Assembly (NCBI RefSeq): GCF_003610255.1
Contig: NZ_RAPS01000001.1
Coordinates: forward strand, 1,860,001 to 1,924,000
Direction of reading: 5' to 3'
DNA: 64,000 nucleotides
DNA from: Streptomyces sp. TLI_171
GTDB lineage: Bacteria > Actinomycetota > Actinomycetes > Streptomycetales > Streptomycetaceae
The translations under genes and the position numbers were made by a program. Positions 8,550 through 18,967 of this stretch are shown here, piece after piece (position 1 is the first letter of the stretch; each line of letters begins with the position of its first letter). The notes under the pieces were generated by a model. That model ran no database searches. It had not been told where the DNA came from and worked only from the letters and a program-made list of their open reading frames with translations.

Positions 8550-8605
8550 CCCCGCCGTCCGACCCTCCGGGTAGGCTCCCCGCCCTGACACGGGGAGGGC
8601 GGGCA

Positions 8606-10084
8606 ATGACCGCGTACGACCACTGGTTCCGGCTGGACGTCGAGGTGACCGGGACGGCCAAGGGCCGGGCCAGGCTGGCGTCGGGCTTGGAGGCGCACGG
8701 CTGGGTGGTGACCGTGCTGGACGAGGACGGGCCGCGCCGGGCCCGTTGGCTGGTGGAGGCCGGCGTGACCGGCTCCCGGGCGGGGGCGGCATCGGCGGTG
8801 CGACTCGTCCTGAACAAGCTGGTCGGGCAGAGCCCGGCGGAGGTCGATCTGCGGCTGCAGGAGCCGATCGACCGCCAGGAGCAGCCGCGGGGGCGGTACT
8901 TCGTCCAGCGGCCGGTCCGGGGGCCGTCGCGTTTTCGCGCCCTCGCGGCCCGGAGCAGGCTGTTCGACACCGGCCGGGAGCTGTTCCTCCCGCCGGGCCC
9001 GGACATCCGCTCCCGGGCCGGGGCCGAGGCGGTGCGGGCGCTGCCGGGTGTCGCGCTGCCGCCGGCGGACGGCGTGCCGCGGCCGGTCGGCGCCGAGTTG
9101 GACCGGCCGGGCCGGACCGGTGCGCCGGGGCTGCCGAGCCGGGTGGCCGTCCCGGTGGGCAGTGGCGGCCTGATCGCGGCGCTGCTGATCGGGCTGCTGA
9201 TCGGCGGCCGCCCGCTCGGCCCGGCGGCCTGGGTCCTCGGGGCGGCGGGTGTCGCGCTGACCGGCACGCTGATCGGGACGGTCGTGGTGCACTCCCCGCA
9301 CTGGGCCGCCGGGCCGCGGCACAGCGCCGTGGCGGCGTGCCTGCTCGGCATCGGCGTGGCGGCGGGCCTCGCGGCCGCTGCGGCGGTGGTGGGCGCGGCC
9401 TCGCCGAAGGCGCTGCCCTCCGTGCTGGTCACCGCCGGCGTCCTGGTGTGCGGCAACGGGCTCCGGTTGCTGCTGCGCGGGTTGAGCTGGCAGGCGACCG
9501 CCGCCTGGCTGGTGCCGGCGCTGCTGCCGATCCTGCTGGTGGGGCTGCCGGGGTTCGGTTTCTCGCTGCACGCCTTCTACCTGGACGGGTTCGGCTTGAA
9601 CCGCGAGGACGCCCAGGTGCCCGGTATGTGGCAGGTGATCGCGGACGCCAAGGCGCTGGTCGTGGTGGCCGGACCGCTGGTCGCCGTGTCGCTGCTCGGC
9701 TACGCCCGTCACCTGCACGCCTTCGACACCTTCGGCGGGCTCTCGGTGGCGGCGGCGCTGCTGTTCGTCGCCTTCGCGGGCGCGCTCGCGCTGTACCAGT
9801 CGCAGATCATCGTGCCCGCCTCGCACGCCGCCGCCACCGCCCGGCAGCAGGCCCGGGAGGGCCGGCAGCCCACCGCGTACTTCGGGATCGCCGCCCGCCG
9901 GGTCTGTCTGCGCCCGGTCGGCGAGGCGGGCTGGGACGGGGCGGCGCCGGTCGCCGAGCACCCGTACCTGGTGTTCCCCGCCGCCGGTGACTGGGCCGCG
10001 CTGTGGGACGTCCGCACCGGGGAGACCGTGAACGTGAAGCGCGAGCAGTACCGGATCTCCGATTCGACCGCGCCGACCTGCTGA
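8606..10084 (+). CDS. Multi-pass membrane protein of unknown function
   Basis: I do not recognise the 492-residue product. Residues 1-175 form a soluble part beginning MTAYDHWFRLDVEV, rich in basic residues (RYFVQRPVRGPSRFRALAAR). About seven hydrophobic segments follow between 185 and 420, starting with GLIAALLIGLLIGG and ending with LLFVAFAGALALYQSQIIV. A soluble C-terminal tail ends in cysteine. ATG 8606 follows GGGAGG at 8593-8598. No catalytic motif or transporter signature is visible. It may belong to a family confined to Streptomyces and relatives. Confidence 0.8.
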   Translation: MTAYDHWFRLDVEVTGTAKGRARLASGLEAHGWVVTVLDEDGPRRARWLVEAGVTGSRAGAASAVRLVLNKLVGQSPAEVDLRLQEPIDRQEQPRGRYFVQRPVRGPSRFRALAARSRLFDTGRELFLPPGPDIRSRAGAEAVRALPGVALPPADGVPRPVGAELDRPGRTGAPGLPSRVAVPVGSGGLIAALLIGLLIGGRPLGPAAWVLGAAGVALTGTLIGTVVVHSPHWAAGPRHSAVAACLLGIGVAAGLAAAAAVVGAASPKALPSVLVTAGVLVCGNGLRLLLRGLSWQATAAWLVPALLPILLVGLPGFGFSLHAFYLDGFGLNREDAQVPGMWQVIADAKALVVVAGPLVAVSLLGYARHLHAFDTFGGLSVAAALLFVAFAGALALYQSQIIVPASHAAATARQQAREGRQPTAYFGIAARRVCLRPVGEAGWDGAAPVAEHPYLVFPAAGDWAALWDVRTGETVNVKREQYRISDSTAPTC

Positions 10085-10114
10085 GGGCCGTCCTGGTGCG
10101 ACGGCCGAGGGCGG

Positions 10115-10139
10115 TGTCACACTGCTGGTGTCACAGTGG
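10115..10139 (+). promoter_or_regulatory. Candidate operator of the MerR regulator, also found at 16704-16723
   Basis: TGTCACACTG (10115-10124) and TGTCACAGTG (10129-10138) are near-identical direct repeats 14 bp apart, just before the MerR gene. The segment 10120-10139 matches 16704-16723, in the promoter of the acyl-CoA operon, at 16 of 20 positions, including an identical TGTCACAGTGG block. The pairing suggests one regulator binding both places. Confidence 0.6.
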
Positions 10140-10163
10140 TGCTGGTGCGAGGGCTGGGGTGCG

Positions 10164-10883
10164 ATGGGCGGCGCGGAGGTGCGGTTGACGGTGGACGAGT
10201 TGGCTGCGCGGGCCGGGGTGACGGTGCGGACGCTGCGGTTCTACGGGGCGAAGGGGCTGTTGCCGCCGCCGGAGTTGGGGCCGCGGCGGGTGGGGCTGTA
10301 CGGGGCGGAGCACCTGGGGCGGTTGGAGCTGATCGAGGAGTTGCAGCGGCAGGGGCTGACGCTGGCCGCGATCGAGCGCTATCTGGCTCAGCTTCCGCAG
10401 GACATCGGGGAGTTGGACCTGGCGATCCACCGGGCGCTGGTGGCCTCGTGGACGCCGGAGTCGGCGGAGGCGGCGTCCCGCGCGCAGTTGGAGCGGCGGA
10501 CCGGGCGGGCGCTGTCGGACGCGGACCTGGACCGGCTGGCGGCGATGGGCGCGTTGCACCGCACCGAGGACCCGGACGTGTTCAAGGTGGAGCCGGGTCT
10601 GCTGCCGCTGGGGGTGCGGGTGCTGGAGGTGCCGATCCCGCTGGAGACCCTGGTGGCGGCGCGCGCGGTGGTGCGGCTGCACAGCCGGGCGACGGCGCAC
10701 GACCTGCACCGGCTGTTCCGGGACACGGTGTGGCGGCCGTACCGGGAGAGCGACCCCGGGCCGGCGGAGCTGGAGCGGATGAAGGAGTTGACGGACCGGA
10801 TCCAGCCGATGGTGGTGCAGGCGCTGGTGACGGCGTTCCAGCGGTCGCTGGCGGAGGAGCTGGCGGCCCGCCCGGCGGAGTGA
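10164..10883 (+). CDS. MerR-family regulator of the adjacent acyl-CoA catabolic operon (inferred)
   Basis: The 239-residue protein opens with a MerR helix-turn-helix (RLTVDELAARAGVTVRTLRF, then GAKGLLPP and RVGLYGAEHLGRLELIEELQ). Its 160-residue C-terminal domain, containing VFKVEPGLLPLGVRVLEVPI, is much longer than in metal-sensing members and suggests an organic or acyl-CoA effector. ATG 10164 is in frame with an upstream extension starting at 10128 that looks like promoter sequence. The gene is convergent with the FadB-type gene, and a 15-bp-arm hairpin spans its stop codon. The shared element at its own promoter and at the operon promoter supports autoregulation and control of the operon. 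Confidence 0.85.
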   Translation: MGGAEVRLTVDELAARAGVTVRTLRFYGAKGLLPPPELGPRRVGLYGAEHLGRLELIEELQRQGLTLAAIERYLAQLPQDIGELDLAIHRALVASWTPESAEAASRAQLERRTGRALSDADLDRLAAMGALHRTEDPDVFKVEPGLLPLGVRVLEVPIPLETLVAARAVVRLHSRATAHDLHRLFRDTVWRPYRESDPGPAELERMKELTDRIQPMVVQALVTAFQRSLAEELAARPAE

Positions 10884-10898
10884 TCCGCCGGGCGGGCC
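10865..10898. terminator. Bidirectional hairpin terminator overlapping the MerR stop codon
   Basis: A perfect inverted repeat has 15-bp arms (10865-10879 and 10884-10898, left arm GGCCCGCCCGGCGGA) around a 4-nt GTGA loop that contains the TGA stop of the MerR gene. It lies between convergent genes and has no T-run, as is usual in high-GC actinomycetes. Confidence 0.7.
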
Positions 10899-10911
10899 CT
10901 GGGCGGCGAGG

Positions 10912-13092
10912 TCAGTACCGGCCGCCGCTCTCGGCGAGGGCGACCAGCGAGGCGGGCGGGGTGAAGCGCTCGCCGTACGCGGCGGCGAGCTCGCGGGCCC
11001 GGGCGGTGAAGCCCGCGGGCCCGCCGGGGTAGCCGTTGATGTACTGCAGGACGCCGCCGGTCCAGGCGGGGAAGCCGATGCCGAGGATGGAGCCGATGTT
11101 GGCGTCGGCGACGGAGGTGAGGACGTTCTCGTCGAGGCAGCGGACGGAGTCCAGGGCCTCGGCGAACAGCATCCGCTCCTTCATGTCCTCGAACGGGGTC
11201 TCGGCGCCGGGCCGCGCGCTGTGCTCGTCCTTACCGAAGTGCTCGCGCAGTCCGGGCCACAGTCGGGTCCGCCGGCCGTCGGCGTAGTCGTAGAAGCCGG
11301 CGCCGCCGCTGCGGCCGGGGCGGCCGAACTCGTCGAGCATCCGGTCCAGGACGGTCTCGCCGGGGTGGACGGTCCAGGTGCCGCCGGCCTCCTCGACGGC
11401 GCGGCGCGACTCGTTGCGGATCTTGCGCGGCAGGGTGAGGGTGAGCTCGTCCAGCAGCGACAGCACCTTGGCGGGGTAGCCGGCCTGTGCGGCGGCCTGT
11501 TCGACGGAGGACGGGTCGAGGCCCTCGCCGATCATGGCGACGCCCTCGTTGATGAACTGGCCGATGACGCGGGAGGTGAAGAAGCCGCGGGAGTCGTTGA
11601 CCACGATCGGGGTCTTGCGGATCTGCCGGACCAGGTCGAAGGCGCGGCCCAGCGCCTCGTCGCCGGTCCCGGGGCCGCGGATGATCTCGACCAGCGGCAT
11701 CTTGTCGACGGGCGAGAAGAAGTGCAGGCCGATGAAGTCGGCGGGGCGGTCGACGCCTTCGGCGAGCAGGCCGATCGGCAGGGTGGAGGTGTTGGAGCAG
11801 AGCAGCGCGTCGGGGGCGACCACGTGCTGGATCTCCTGGAACACCTTGTGCTTGAGCTCGGGGTTCTCGAACACCGCCTCGATGACGGTGTCGCAGCCGG
11901 CCAGCGCGGCGGGGTCGGCGGTGGGGGTGATCCGGGCCAGGAACGCGGCGCGCTCCTCCTCGGTCATCCGGCCGCGCGCCACCTGCTTGTCCAACAGGCC
12001 CGCGCTGTACGCCTTTCCGCGCTCGGCGGCGTCCAGGGTGACGTCCTTGAGCAGCACGTCGAGGCCCGCCTTGGCGCAGGAGTACGCGATGCCCGCGCCC
12101 ATCATGCCCGCACCCAGCACCGCGACCTTGGACGCCTGCCGGGAAGGCACCGAACTCGGCCGGGAGGAACCGGAGTTGACGGCCTGCATGTCGAAGAAGA
12201 AGGCCTGGATCATGTTCTTCGAGATGGGCCCGCAGGCGAGTTCGGTGAAGTACCGGGCCTCGATGGCGAACGCGGTGTCCACGTCGACCTGGGAGCTCTC
12301 CACGGCCGCCGCCAGGATGTTGCGCGGCGCCGGGTAGGGCGCGCCGTTCAGCTGCTTGCGCAGGTTGGCCGGGAAGGCCGGCAGGTTGGCGGCGAACGCG
12401 GGGGTGCTGGGCGTCCCGCCGGGGATCTTCCAGCCCTTGGCGTCCCAGGGCTGCGCGGAGGCCGGGTTGGCGGCGATGAACTCGCGCGCCTTGGCGAGCA
12501 TCTCCTCGACGGAGTCCGCGAGTTCGTGCACCAGGCCGTGCTGCAGGGCCTGCGCGGGACGGTACTGCTGGCCCTGCAGCAGCACCTTCAGCAGGGCGTC
12601 GGTGATGCCGAGCATCCGCACCGTGCGGACCACTCCGCCGCCGCCGGGGAGCAGGCCGAGAGTGACCTCGGGCAGGCCGATCTTGCTGCCGGGGGCGTCC
12701 AGTGCGATCCGGTGGTGGCAGGCCAGCGCGATCTCCAGGCCACCGCCGAGGGCGGCGCCGTTGACGGCGGCGACCACGGGCTTGCCGAGGGTCTCCAGCT
12801 TGCGCAGCGCGCGCTTGATCCGCATCGAGTTGGCGAACACCTGCTCGGCGTCGTCCGGTCCGACGCTCGAGAGCAGTTTGAGGTCGCCGCCGGCGAAGAA
12901 GGTCTTCTTCGCCGAGGTGACGATGACGCCGGTCAACTGCTCCGTGGCGGCCAGGCGTTCGACGGTCGCTTCGAGGGCGTCGGTGAACGCGGCGTTCATG
13001 GTGTTGGCGGACTGGGCGGGGTCGTCGAGGACGAGGGTGACCACGCCGTCCTGGTCCTGCTCCCAGCGGATGGGGCTGCTCACGTCGGTCAT
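10912..13092 (-). CDS. FadB-type enoyl-CoA hydratase / 3-hydroxyacyl-CoA dehydrogenase fusion
   Basis: The 726-residue fusion hydrates enoyl-CoA and oxidises the resulting 3-hydroxyacyl-CoA with NAD+. The crotonase domain (1-200) shows the oxyanion-hole motifs FFAGGD near 65-70 and NGAALGGGLEIALACH (111-126), with a downstream Glu in GLPEVTLGLLPGGGG. The dehydrogenase domain starts near 322 with VAVLGAGMMGAGIAYS and continues with SNTSTLPI and IGLHFFSPVDKMPLVEI. Length and order match bacterial FadB/FadJ alpha subunits. ATG 13092 is the last start of the four-gene minus-strand operon, 46 nt after the thiolase stop; the thiolase would be its partner. Confidence 0.95.
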   Translation of the reverse strand: MTDVSSPIRWEQDQDGVVTLVLDDPAQSANTMNAAFTDALEATVERLAATEQLTGVIVTSAKKTFFAGGDLKLLSSVGPDDAEQVFANSMRIKRALRKLETLGKPVVAAVNGAALGGGLEIALACHHRIALDAPGSKIGLPEVTLGLLPGGGGVVRTVRMLGITDALLKVLLQGQQYRPAQALQHGLVHELADSVEEMLAKAREFIAANPASAQPWDAKGWKIPGGTPSTPAFAANLPAFPANLRKQLNGAPYPAPRNILAAAVESSQVDVDTAFAIEARYFTELACGPISKNMIQAFFFDMQAVNSGSSRPSSVPSRQASKVAVLGAGMMGAGIAYSCAKAGLDVLLKDVTLDAAERGKAYSAGLLDKQVARGRMTEEERAAFLARITPTADPAALAGCDTVIEAVFENPELKHKVFQEIQHVVAPDALLCSNTSTLPIGLLAEGVDRPADFIGLHFFSPVDKMPLVEIIRGPGTGDEALGRAFDLVRQIRKTPIVVNDSRGFFTSRVIGQFINEGVAMIGEGLDPSSVEQAAAQAGYPAKVLSLLDELTLTLPRKIRNESRRAVEEAGGTWTVHPGETVLDRMLDEFGRPGRSGGAGFYDYADGRRTRLWPGLREHFGKDEHSARPGAETPFEDMKERMLFAEALDSVRCLDENVLTSVADANIGSILGIGFPAWTGGVLQYINGYPGGPAGFTARARELAAAYGERFTPPASLVALAESGGRY

Positions 13093-13138
13093 GTCTGTGA
13101 AGTCCTTGGGTGAGTACGTGAGTTGACGGGTGGTCAGG

Positions 13139-14353
<1,215 letters not shown>

Positions 14354-14391
14354 GGTGTGGATGCCTCTCAAACGGGGGGTTCAGGGGGGCT

Positions 14392-15534
14392 TCAGGCAAG
14401 CAGGGAACGGCCGATGATCTCTTTCATGATCTCGGTGGTGCCGCCGTAGATGGTCTGGACGCGCCCGTCGGTGAACGCCCGGGCGACCGCGCTGTCACTC
14501 ATGTAGCCGGAGCCGCCGTGCAGTTGCAGGCAGCGGTCGGCCGTGCGCTTCTGCAGTTCGGTGGCCCACCACTTCGCCATCGAGGCGTCCACCGGAGTCA
14601 GGTTGTACCGGTTGTGCTCCAGCACGCAGCGGTCCACGAAGGCCCGGGTGACGGCGCACTCGGTGGCCAGCTCGGCGATCTCGAAGCGGACGTGCTGCAG
14701 CTTGGCCAGCGGCCGGCCGAACGCGGTGCGCTGCTTCACGTACGCCGTGGTCTCCTCGACCAGGAACTCGGCGGCGGCGATCGCGGCGACCGCGATGGCC
14801 AGCCGCTCCTGGGCGAGGTTGCGCATCAGGTACAGGAAGCCCTGGTTCTCCTCCCCCAGCAGGTTGGCCTTCGGCACCCGGACGTCCTGGAAGAACAACT
14901 CGGCGGTGTCCTGGGCCTTCTGGCCGATCTTGTCGAGGTTGCGGCCGCGTTCGAAGCCCGGCATGCCGCGCTCCACCACCAGCAGGCTGAGGCCGTGCGC
15001 ACCGCCGTCCGCCGTGGTCTTCGCGACCACCACGACCAGGTCGGCGAGGATGCCGTTGGAGATGAAGGTCTTCGCCCCGTTCAGCACGTAGTGGTCGCCG
15101 GCGTCGACCGCGGTGGTGCGGATCGCCTGCAGGTCGGATCCGGTGTCCGGCTCGGTCATCGCGATCGCACTGATCAGCTCGCCGGAGCAGAACCCGGGCA
15201 GCCAGCGCTCCTTCTGCTCCTCGGTGGCCAGGCCGGTCAGGTACGGGCCGATGATGTCGTTGTGCAGCCCGATCGCCAGGCCGCTGGCCCCGGCCCGGAC
15301 GAACTCCTCGGCGAGCACCGCCGCGAACCGGAAGTCGGGGCTGCCCCCGCCGCCGTACCGCTCGTCCACCGCCGGGCCGAGCAGCCCGGCCCGCCCGGCG
15401 GCCAGCCAGGCGGAGCGGTCCACCACGCCCTGCTGCTCCCAGCGGGCGTGGTGCGGGGTGACCTCCTTGGCGAGGAAGGCCCGGACGGTCTCGCGGAAGT
15501 CCTCGTGTTCCTCGGTGTAGAGCTCGCGCTGCAC
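14392..15534 (-). CDS. Acyl-CoA dehydrogenase
   Basis: The 380-residue FAD flavoprotein catalyses alpha,beta-desaturation of acyl-CoA, passing electrons to electron-transfer flavoprotein. Recognisable motifs are ISAIAMTEPDTGSDLQAI (FAD/substrate strand), LNGAKTFISNG, the FGRPLAKLQ segment and the C-terminal QLHGGSGYM and YGGTTEIMKEIIGRSL. The last stretch carries the usual catalytic Glu position of short/medium-chain enzymes (YGGTTE). It is 12 nt downstream of the racemase stop, so the two are probably co-translated. Chain-length preference cannot be read, but the context points to 2-methyl-branched acyl-CoA. Confidence 0.94.
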   Translation of the reverse strand: MQRELYTEEHEDFRETVRAFLAKEVTPHHARWEQQGVVDRSAWLAAGRAGLLGPAVDERYGGGGSPDFRFAAVLAEEFVRAGASGLAIGLHNDIIGPYLTGLATEEQKERWLPGFCSGELISAIAMTEPDTGSDLQAIRTTAVDAGDHYVLNGAKTFISNGILADLVVVVAKTTADGGAHGLSLLVVERGMPGFERGRNLDKIGQKAQDTAELFFQDVRVPKANLLGEENQGFLYLMRNLAQERLAIAVAAIAAAEFLVEETTAYVKQRTAFGRPLAKLQHVRFEIAELATECAVTRAFVDRCVLEHNRYNLTPVDASMAKWWATELQKRTADRCLQLHGGSGYMSDSAVARAFTDGRVQTIYGGTTEIMKEIIGRSLLA

Positions 15535-15546
15535 GGGGCGTCCCCT

Positions 15547-16680
15547 TCAGGAGGCTTGCGGGTCGAGTGTCGGTACCGCCCAGTCGCGGGCCACCTCGGC
15601 GGTGTGCTCGCCGGGCCGCGCGGGCGGGGTGCGCAGCGCGCCCGGCGTGACGGAGAAGCGCGGGGCGGTGCCCGGCTGGACCGTTCCGTCCTGCTCGGTG
15701 TAGCTGCCGCGGGCGGTCAGGTGCGGGTGCGCGGCGGCCTGACGCAGCGTCAGGACCGGTGCCACGCAGGCGTCGTGGTCGGTGAACAGCGCGGTCCACT
15801 CGTCCTGGGTGCGGGTGGCGAAACGGTCGGCGATCCGCTTGCGCAGCTCGGGCCAGCGCGCCAGGTCGTACTGCGCCGGGGCGTCCTCGCCCAGTTCCAG
15901 CAGGCCGGCGAACTCGGCGTAGAACTGCGGCTCCAGCGGGCCGACCGCCATCCAGCGGCCGTCGGACGTCTCGAAGGTCCCGTACCAGGGCGCGCCGCCG
16001 TCCAGCAGGTTGACGCCCCGCCGGTCCTGCCACAGGCCCGCGCCGAGCAGACCCCAGAGCAGGGTGGACAGGTGCGCGGCGCCGTCCACGACGGCGGCGT
16101 CGACCACCTGGCCGGTGCCGGTCGCGCGGGCGTGGTGGAGGCCCGCGAGCAGGCCCACCACCAGGTAGAGCGAGCCGCCCGCGTAGTCGCCCAGCAGGTT
16201 CGCGGGGATCGCCGGGGGCCCGTCGGGGCTGCCGATCAGGCCCAGCAGTCCGGACGTGGCGAGATAGGTGATGTCGTGCCCGGCGCGCTCGGCGAGCGGG
16301 CCGTCCTGGCCCCAGCCGGTCATCCGCCCGTACACCAGCGCCGGATTGCGGGCCAGGCACTGCTCCGGCCCGACACCCAGCCGCTCGGCGACCCCCGGCC
16401 GGTAGCCCTCGATCAGCAGGTCGGCGCGGGCGGCCAGCTCCAGCACCAGCCCCGGACCCTCGGGCGACTTCAGGTCGACCAGCACCGACCGCTTGTTGCG
16501 ATTGGTGAGGTCCTGCGCGGGCGCCGGGCCGAGCGTCTGCCCGCCGGGCCGGTCCACCCGCACCACGTCGGCGCCCAGGTCGGCGAGCAGCATGGCAGCG
16601 AACGGGCCGGGCCCGATCCCCGCCAGTTCCAGCACCCGGACGCCCGCCAGCGGCCCGGCGGGGGGTGTTGCGGGGGTCAT
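15547..16680 (-). CDS. Alpha-methylacyl-CoA racemase (CaiB/BaiF family III CoA-transferase fold)
   Basis: The 377-residue protein begins GVRVLELAGIGPGPFAAMLL, the family III start, and has RNKRSVLVDLKS. Three positions used by alpha-methylacyl-CoA racemases are visible: His in GHDITYLATSG, Asp in NLLGDYAGGS and Glu in VGPLEPQFYAEF. DGGAPWYGTFETSDGRWMAV also follows the mycobacterial Mcr pattern. The enzyme would interconvert R and S 2-methylacyl-CoA so that the stereospecific dehydrogenase downstream can act. ATG 16680 follows GGGAGG. As first gene of the operon, it indicates a methyl-branched or sterol side-chain substrate. A generic CoA-transferase is the alternative. Confidence 0.88.
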   Translation of the reverse strand: MTPATPPAGPLAGVRVLELAGIGPGPFAAMLLADLGADVVRVDRPGGQTLGPAPAQDLTNRNKRSVLVDLKSPEGPGLVLELAARADLLIEGYRPGVAERLGVGPEQCLARNPALVYGRMTGWGQDGPLAERAGHDITYLATSGLLGLIGSPDGPPAIPANLLGDYAGGSLYLVVGLLAGLHHARATGTGQVVDAAVVDGAAHLSTLLWGLLGAGLWQDRRGVNLLDGGAPWYGTFETSDGRWMAVGPLEPQFYAEFAGLLELGEDAPAQYDLARWPELRKRIADRFATRTQDEWTALFTDHDACVAPVLTLRQAAAHPHLTARGSYTEQDGTVQPGTAPRFSVTPGALRTPPARPGEHTAEVARDWAVPTLDPQAS

Positions 16681-16700
16681 CGTCGACCGCCTCCCAGGTT

Positions 16701-16754
16701 TGACAGTGGAGCTGTCACAGTGGCGATGATAGGGACGTGACCCGCCAGTAACAA
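16701..16754 (-). promoter_or_regulatory. Promoter and operator of the acyl-CoA operon
   Basis: On the minus strand, TTGTTA (16749-16754) and TATCAT (16726-16731) are 17 bp apart. Immediately downstream is an inverted repeat TGACAG-N5-CTGTCA (16701-16717), extended by a CAGTGG direct repeat to 16723. This overlaps the expected transcription start, a position suited to repression. The 20-bp segment 16704-16723 recurs before the MerR gene at 10120-10139. Confidence 0.65.
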
Positions 16755-16906
16755 GAGCCCGGCCGACGGAGTCCCGGAGACCGCCTCGGGCGGCCCCCGC
16801 GCAGGCGGCGCCCACCCGGGCGGGCCGGGGTGGGGCGTGGCGCGGGTGGGGGTGGGTGGGGTGGTGGGCGATCATGGGGGGAGGAGTCGTGCGGAGGGGA
16901 GTGATC

Positions 16907-17599
16907 ATGGTCGGCCGGGATGTCGCGGTGCTCGACGATCCGGTGGGCGCGTCGTTGGGCGGGGCGCATGCCCGGTTGGCGCGGCGGCACGGGCGGGTGG
17001 CGCGGTACGACCCCGAGGTGGCGACGTTCTGCACGGTGCCGGTCGATCCGGACCCGGAGGTGTGGGCGGAGCTGGTGGAGCTGCTGGGCGACGGGGCGTT
17101 CGTCGACCTGTTCAGCAACCCGGCGCAGCCGCCCGCCGACTGGGCGCCCGAATTCGCGGTCGGCGGCTACCAGTTGGTGCACGCCGGCGGGGAGCGGCCG
17201 CCCGTGCGCCCGGGGGCCGTGGTGGTCGAGCTGGGTGCGGCGGACGTGCCGGAGATGCTCGACCTGGTCGAGCGCACCCGGCCGGGCCCGTTCCGGCCGC
17301 GTACCCGCGAGCTCGGCACCTACCTGGGGGTGCGGGAGGGCGGCGTGCTGGTCGCGATGGCCGGGGAGCGGCTGCGCCCGCCGGGGTTCACCGAGGTCTC
17401 CGCCGTCTGCACCGCCCCGGAGGCGCGCGGCCGCGGGCACGCCGCGCACCTGGTCGGCGAGTTGGCGGCGCGGATCGCCGCCCGCGGCGACCGCCCGTTC
17501 CTGCACGTCGCGGAGGGCAACCCGGCACTGGAGCTGTACCGGCGGCTGGGCTTCGAGATCCGCCGCGAGGTCGTCTTCCGGGGCTTCCGCACCCCCTGA
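16907..17599 (+). CDS. GNAT-family N-acetyltransferase (FR47-like)
   Basis: The 230-residue protein has a C-terminal GNAT fold: EVSAVCTAPEARGRGHAAHL carries the acetyl-CoA P-loop (R-G-x-G-H-A), and FLHVAEGNPALELYRRLGFE is the usual alpha4/beta6 region. The N-terminal half (about 1-105) is poorly conserved and may bind the acceptor. ATG 16907 follows GGAGGGGA; two alternative GTG starts just upstream are possible. The acceptor substrate cannot be inferred. The gene is divergent from the racemase operon and convergent with the PucR-type gene. Confidence 0.87.
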   Translation: MVGRDVAVLDDPVGASLGGAHARLARRHGRVARYDPEVATFCTVPVDPDPEVWAELVELLGDGAFVDLFSNPAQPPADWAPEFAVGGYQLVHAGGERPPVRPGAVVVELGAADVPEMLDLVERTRPGPFRPRTRELGTYLGVREGGVLVAMAGERLRPPGFTEVSAVCTAPEARGRGHAAHLVGELAARIAARGDRPFLHVAEGNPALELYRRLGFEIRREVVFRGFRTP

Positions 17600-17623
17600 C
17601 CGGAGCGGCGGCCGGACGGCCCG

Positions 17624-18838
17624 TCAGGGCTGCTGTCCGCGCCAGTGCCGGATCTCCAGGGCGGCCGCCACCTCCCAGGGGCGTTCGGCCAGCGGGCGGG
17701 GCAGCAGTTCGTCGGCGCGGGCGAGGCGGCGCAGCAGGGTGTTGCGGTGGGTGAACAGCCGGGCCGCGGCCCGGGCGGCGTTGCACTGTTCGGCGAGGTA
17801 GGCGCGGACCGCCTCGGCGGGGGCGCCGTCGAGCGCGCCGAGGGTGCGGCTGACGAAGCGGTCGGCCTGTTCCAGGTCCTGGGTGAGCAGGGCGACCAGT
17901 TCGACCTCGTCGTGCGAGGCGAGGCGCTGGACGGAGCCGAGCCGGGCCAGCATCCGCTGGGCGGTGAGGGCGTCCAGGTGGCTGCGGCGGAAGCCGTTGA
18001 CGCCGGAGGCGGTGGAGCCGAGGGCGATCCGGGCGGCGGGCAGCCGGTCGAGGCCGGCCCGGAGCAGGTCCGGGTCGGGGCGGGCGGCGGTCCACACCCA
18101 GCGGGTGGCGGCGCTGGCCATCACCACCAGGGTCCGGGGGCGGCCCGCGGCGGCGGCCAGCAGGTCGGCGGCGCGGTCGAGTTGGCCGAGGTCGGCGTCG
18201 GGGTCGTCGGTCCACAGCACGGCCGCGGTGTGCTCGCCGCCCAGCGGGTGGCCGAGCCGGGCCTCGGCCACCCGCTGGGCGATCGGCGCGCCGTCCAGCA
18301 GCAGCGCGACGGCGTGCAGCCGTTCGGCATGGCTGGAGCCGGTGAGTGCGGCGCGTTCGGCCCGCAGCAGGGCGGACATCGCGGCCACCGAGGCGTCCAC
18401 GAACTCGGAGACGGAGCGCAGCGACACCTCCAGCAGTTCGCGCAGTTCCTCGGGGTCGGTGGTGAGCGAGCAGGCGATCCGGGTCCACAGCCGGACGGCG
18501 ACGCTCTCCCCGGCCCGGTAGGAGTCGAGGGCGCTCTCGTCCAGGCCGCGGCGGACGATGTCGCGGGCGATCAGCCGCTGTTCCTCGCCGTCGGGGGCGG
18601 CGGGGACGGGCGCGCCGGGGTCGGCGACGTTGGCGGCGGCCCAGCGCAGCAGGTTGGCCCGGTTGACGCGGCGCAGGCCGGCGGAGAGCACCGGGTCGTC
18701 GGCGATCGGGCGGCGGGTCTCGCCGGCCAGGGTGGCGGCGTCGAGTTCGGCCAGCCATTCGGGGCGCGGGTTGAGGGCGGTCTCGGCCCCTTGCCGGATC
18801 AGGCGGCGGACCCGGGGCGAGGGCGGGGTCGGCGGCAT
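17624..18838 (-). CDS. PucR/CdaR-type transcriptional regulator
   Basis: The 404-residue protein has no N-terminal sensor motif that I can name, a central GGDEF-like CdaR region (LLDGAPIAQRVAEARLGHPL, then GEHTAAVLWTDD) and a C-terminal PucR helix-turn-helix (AVRAYLAEQCNAARAAARLF, then THRNTLLRRLARADELL). The motif F-x-H-R-N-T-L-x-x-R-L is diagnostic of the class. ATG 18838 begins MPPTPPSPRVRRL. It is divergent from the flavin monooxygenase at 18968 across 129 bp, so it probably controls that gene and itself. Confidence 0.88.
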   Translation of the reverse strand: MPPTPPSPRVRRLIRQGAETALNPRPEWLAELDAATLAGETRRPIADDPVLSAGLRRVNRANLLRWAAANVADPGAPVPAAPDGEEQRLIARDIVRRGLDESALDSYRAGESVAVRLWTRIACSLTTDPEELRELLEVSLRSVSEFVDASVAAMSALLRAERAALTGSSHAERLHAVALLLDGAPIAQRVAEARLGHPLGGEHTAAVLWTDDPDADLGQLDRAADLLAAAAGRPRTLVVMASAATRWVWTAARPDPDLLRAGLDRLPAARIALGSTASGVNGFRRSHLDALTAQRMLARLGSVQRLASHDEVELVALLTQDLEQADRFVSRTLGALDGAPAEAVRAYLAEQCNAARAAARLFTHRNTLLRRLARADELLPRPLAERPWEVAAALEIRHWRGQQP

Positions 18839-18967
18839 GCCCGCCACCGTAGTGGTGCTTCCTGCACCTCCGGAACCCCCAGCGTTGTGCGGTTCGCCCC
18901 TGGGCAGCGGGCGCCCCGGCTGCCGATCATGAGGGTGTACCGTCCGCCACCGCCGAGGGAGCCGCCC

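Noticed and set aside
17645..18967. Long plus-strand extension upstream of the monooxygenase
   Set aside because: It lies antisense to the PucR-type gene; the FAD motif and ribosome binding site define the start at 18968.
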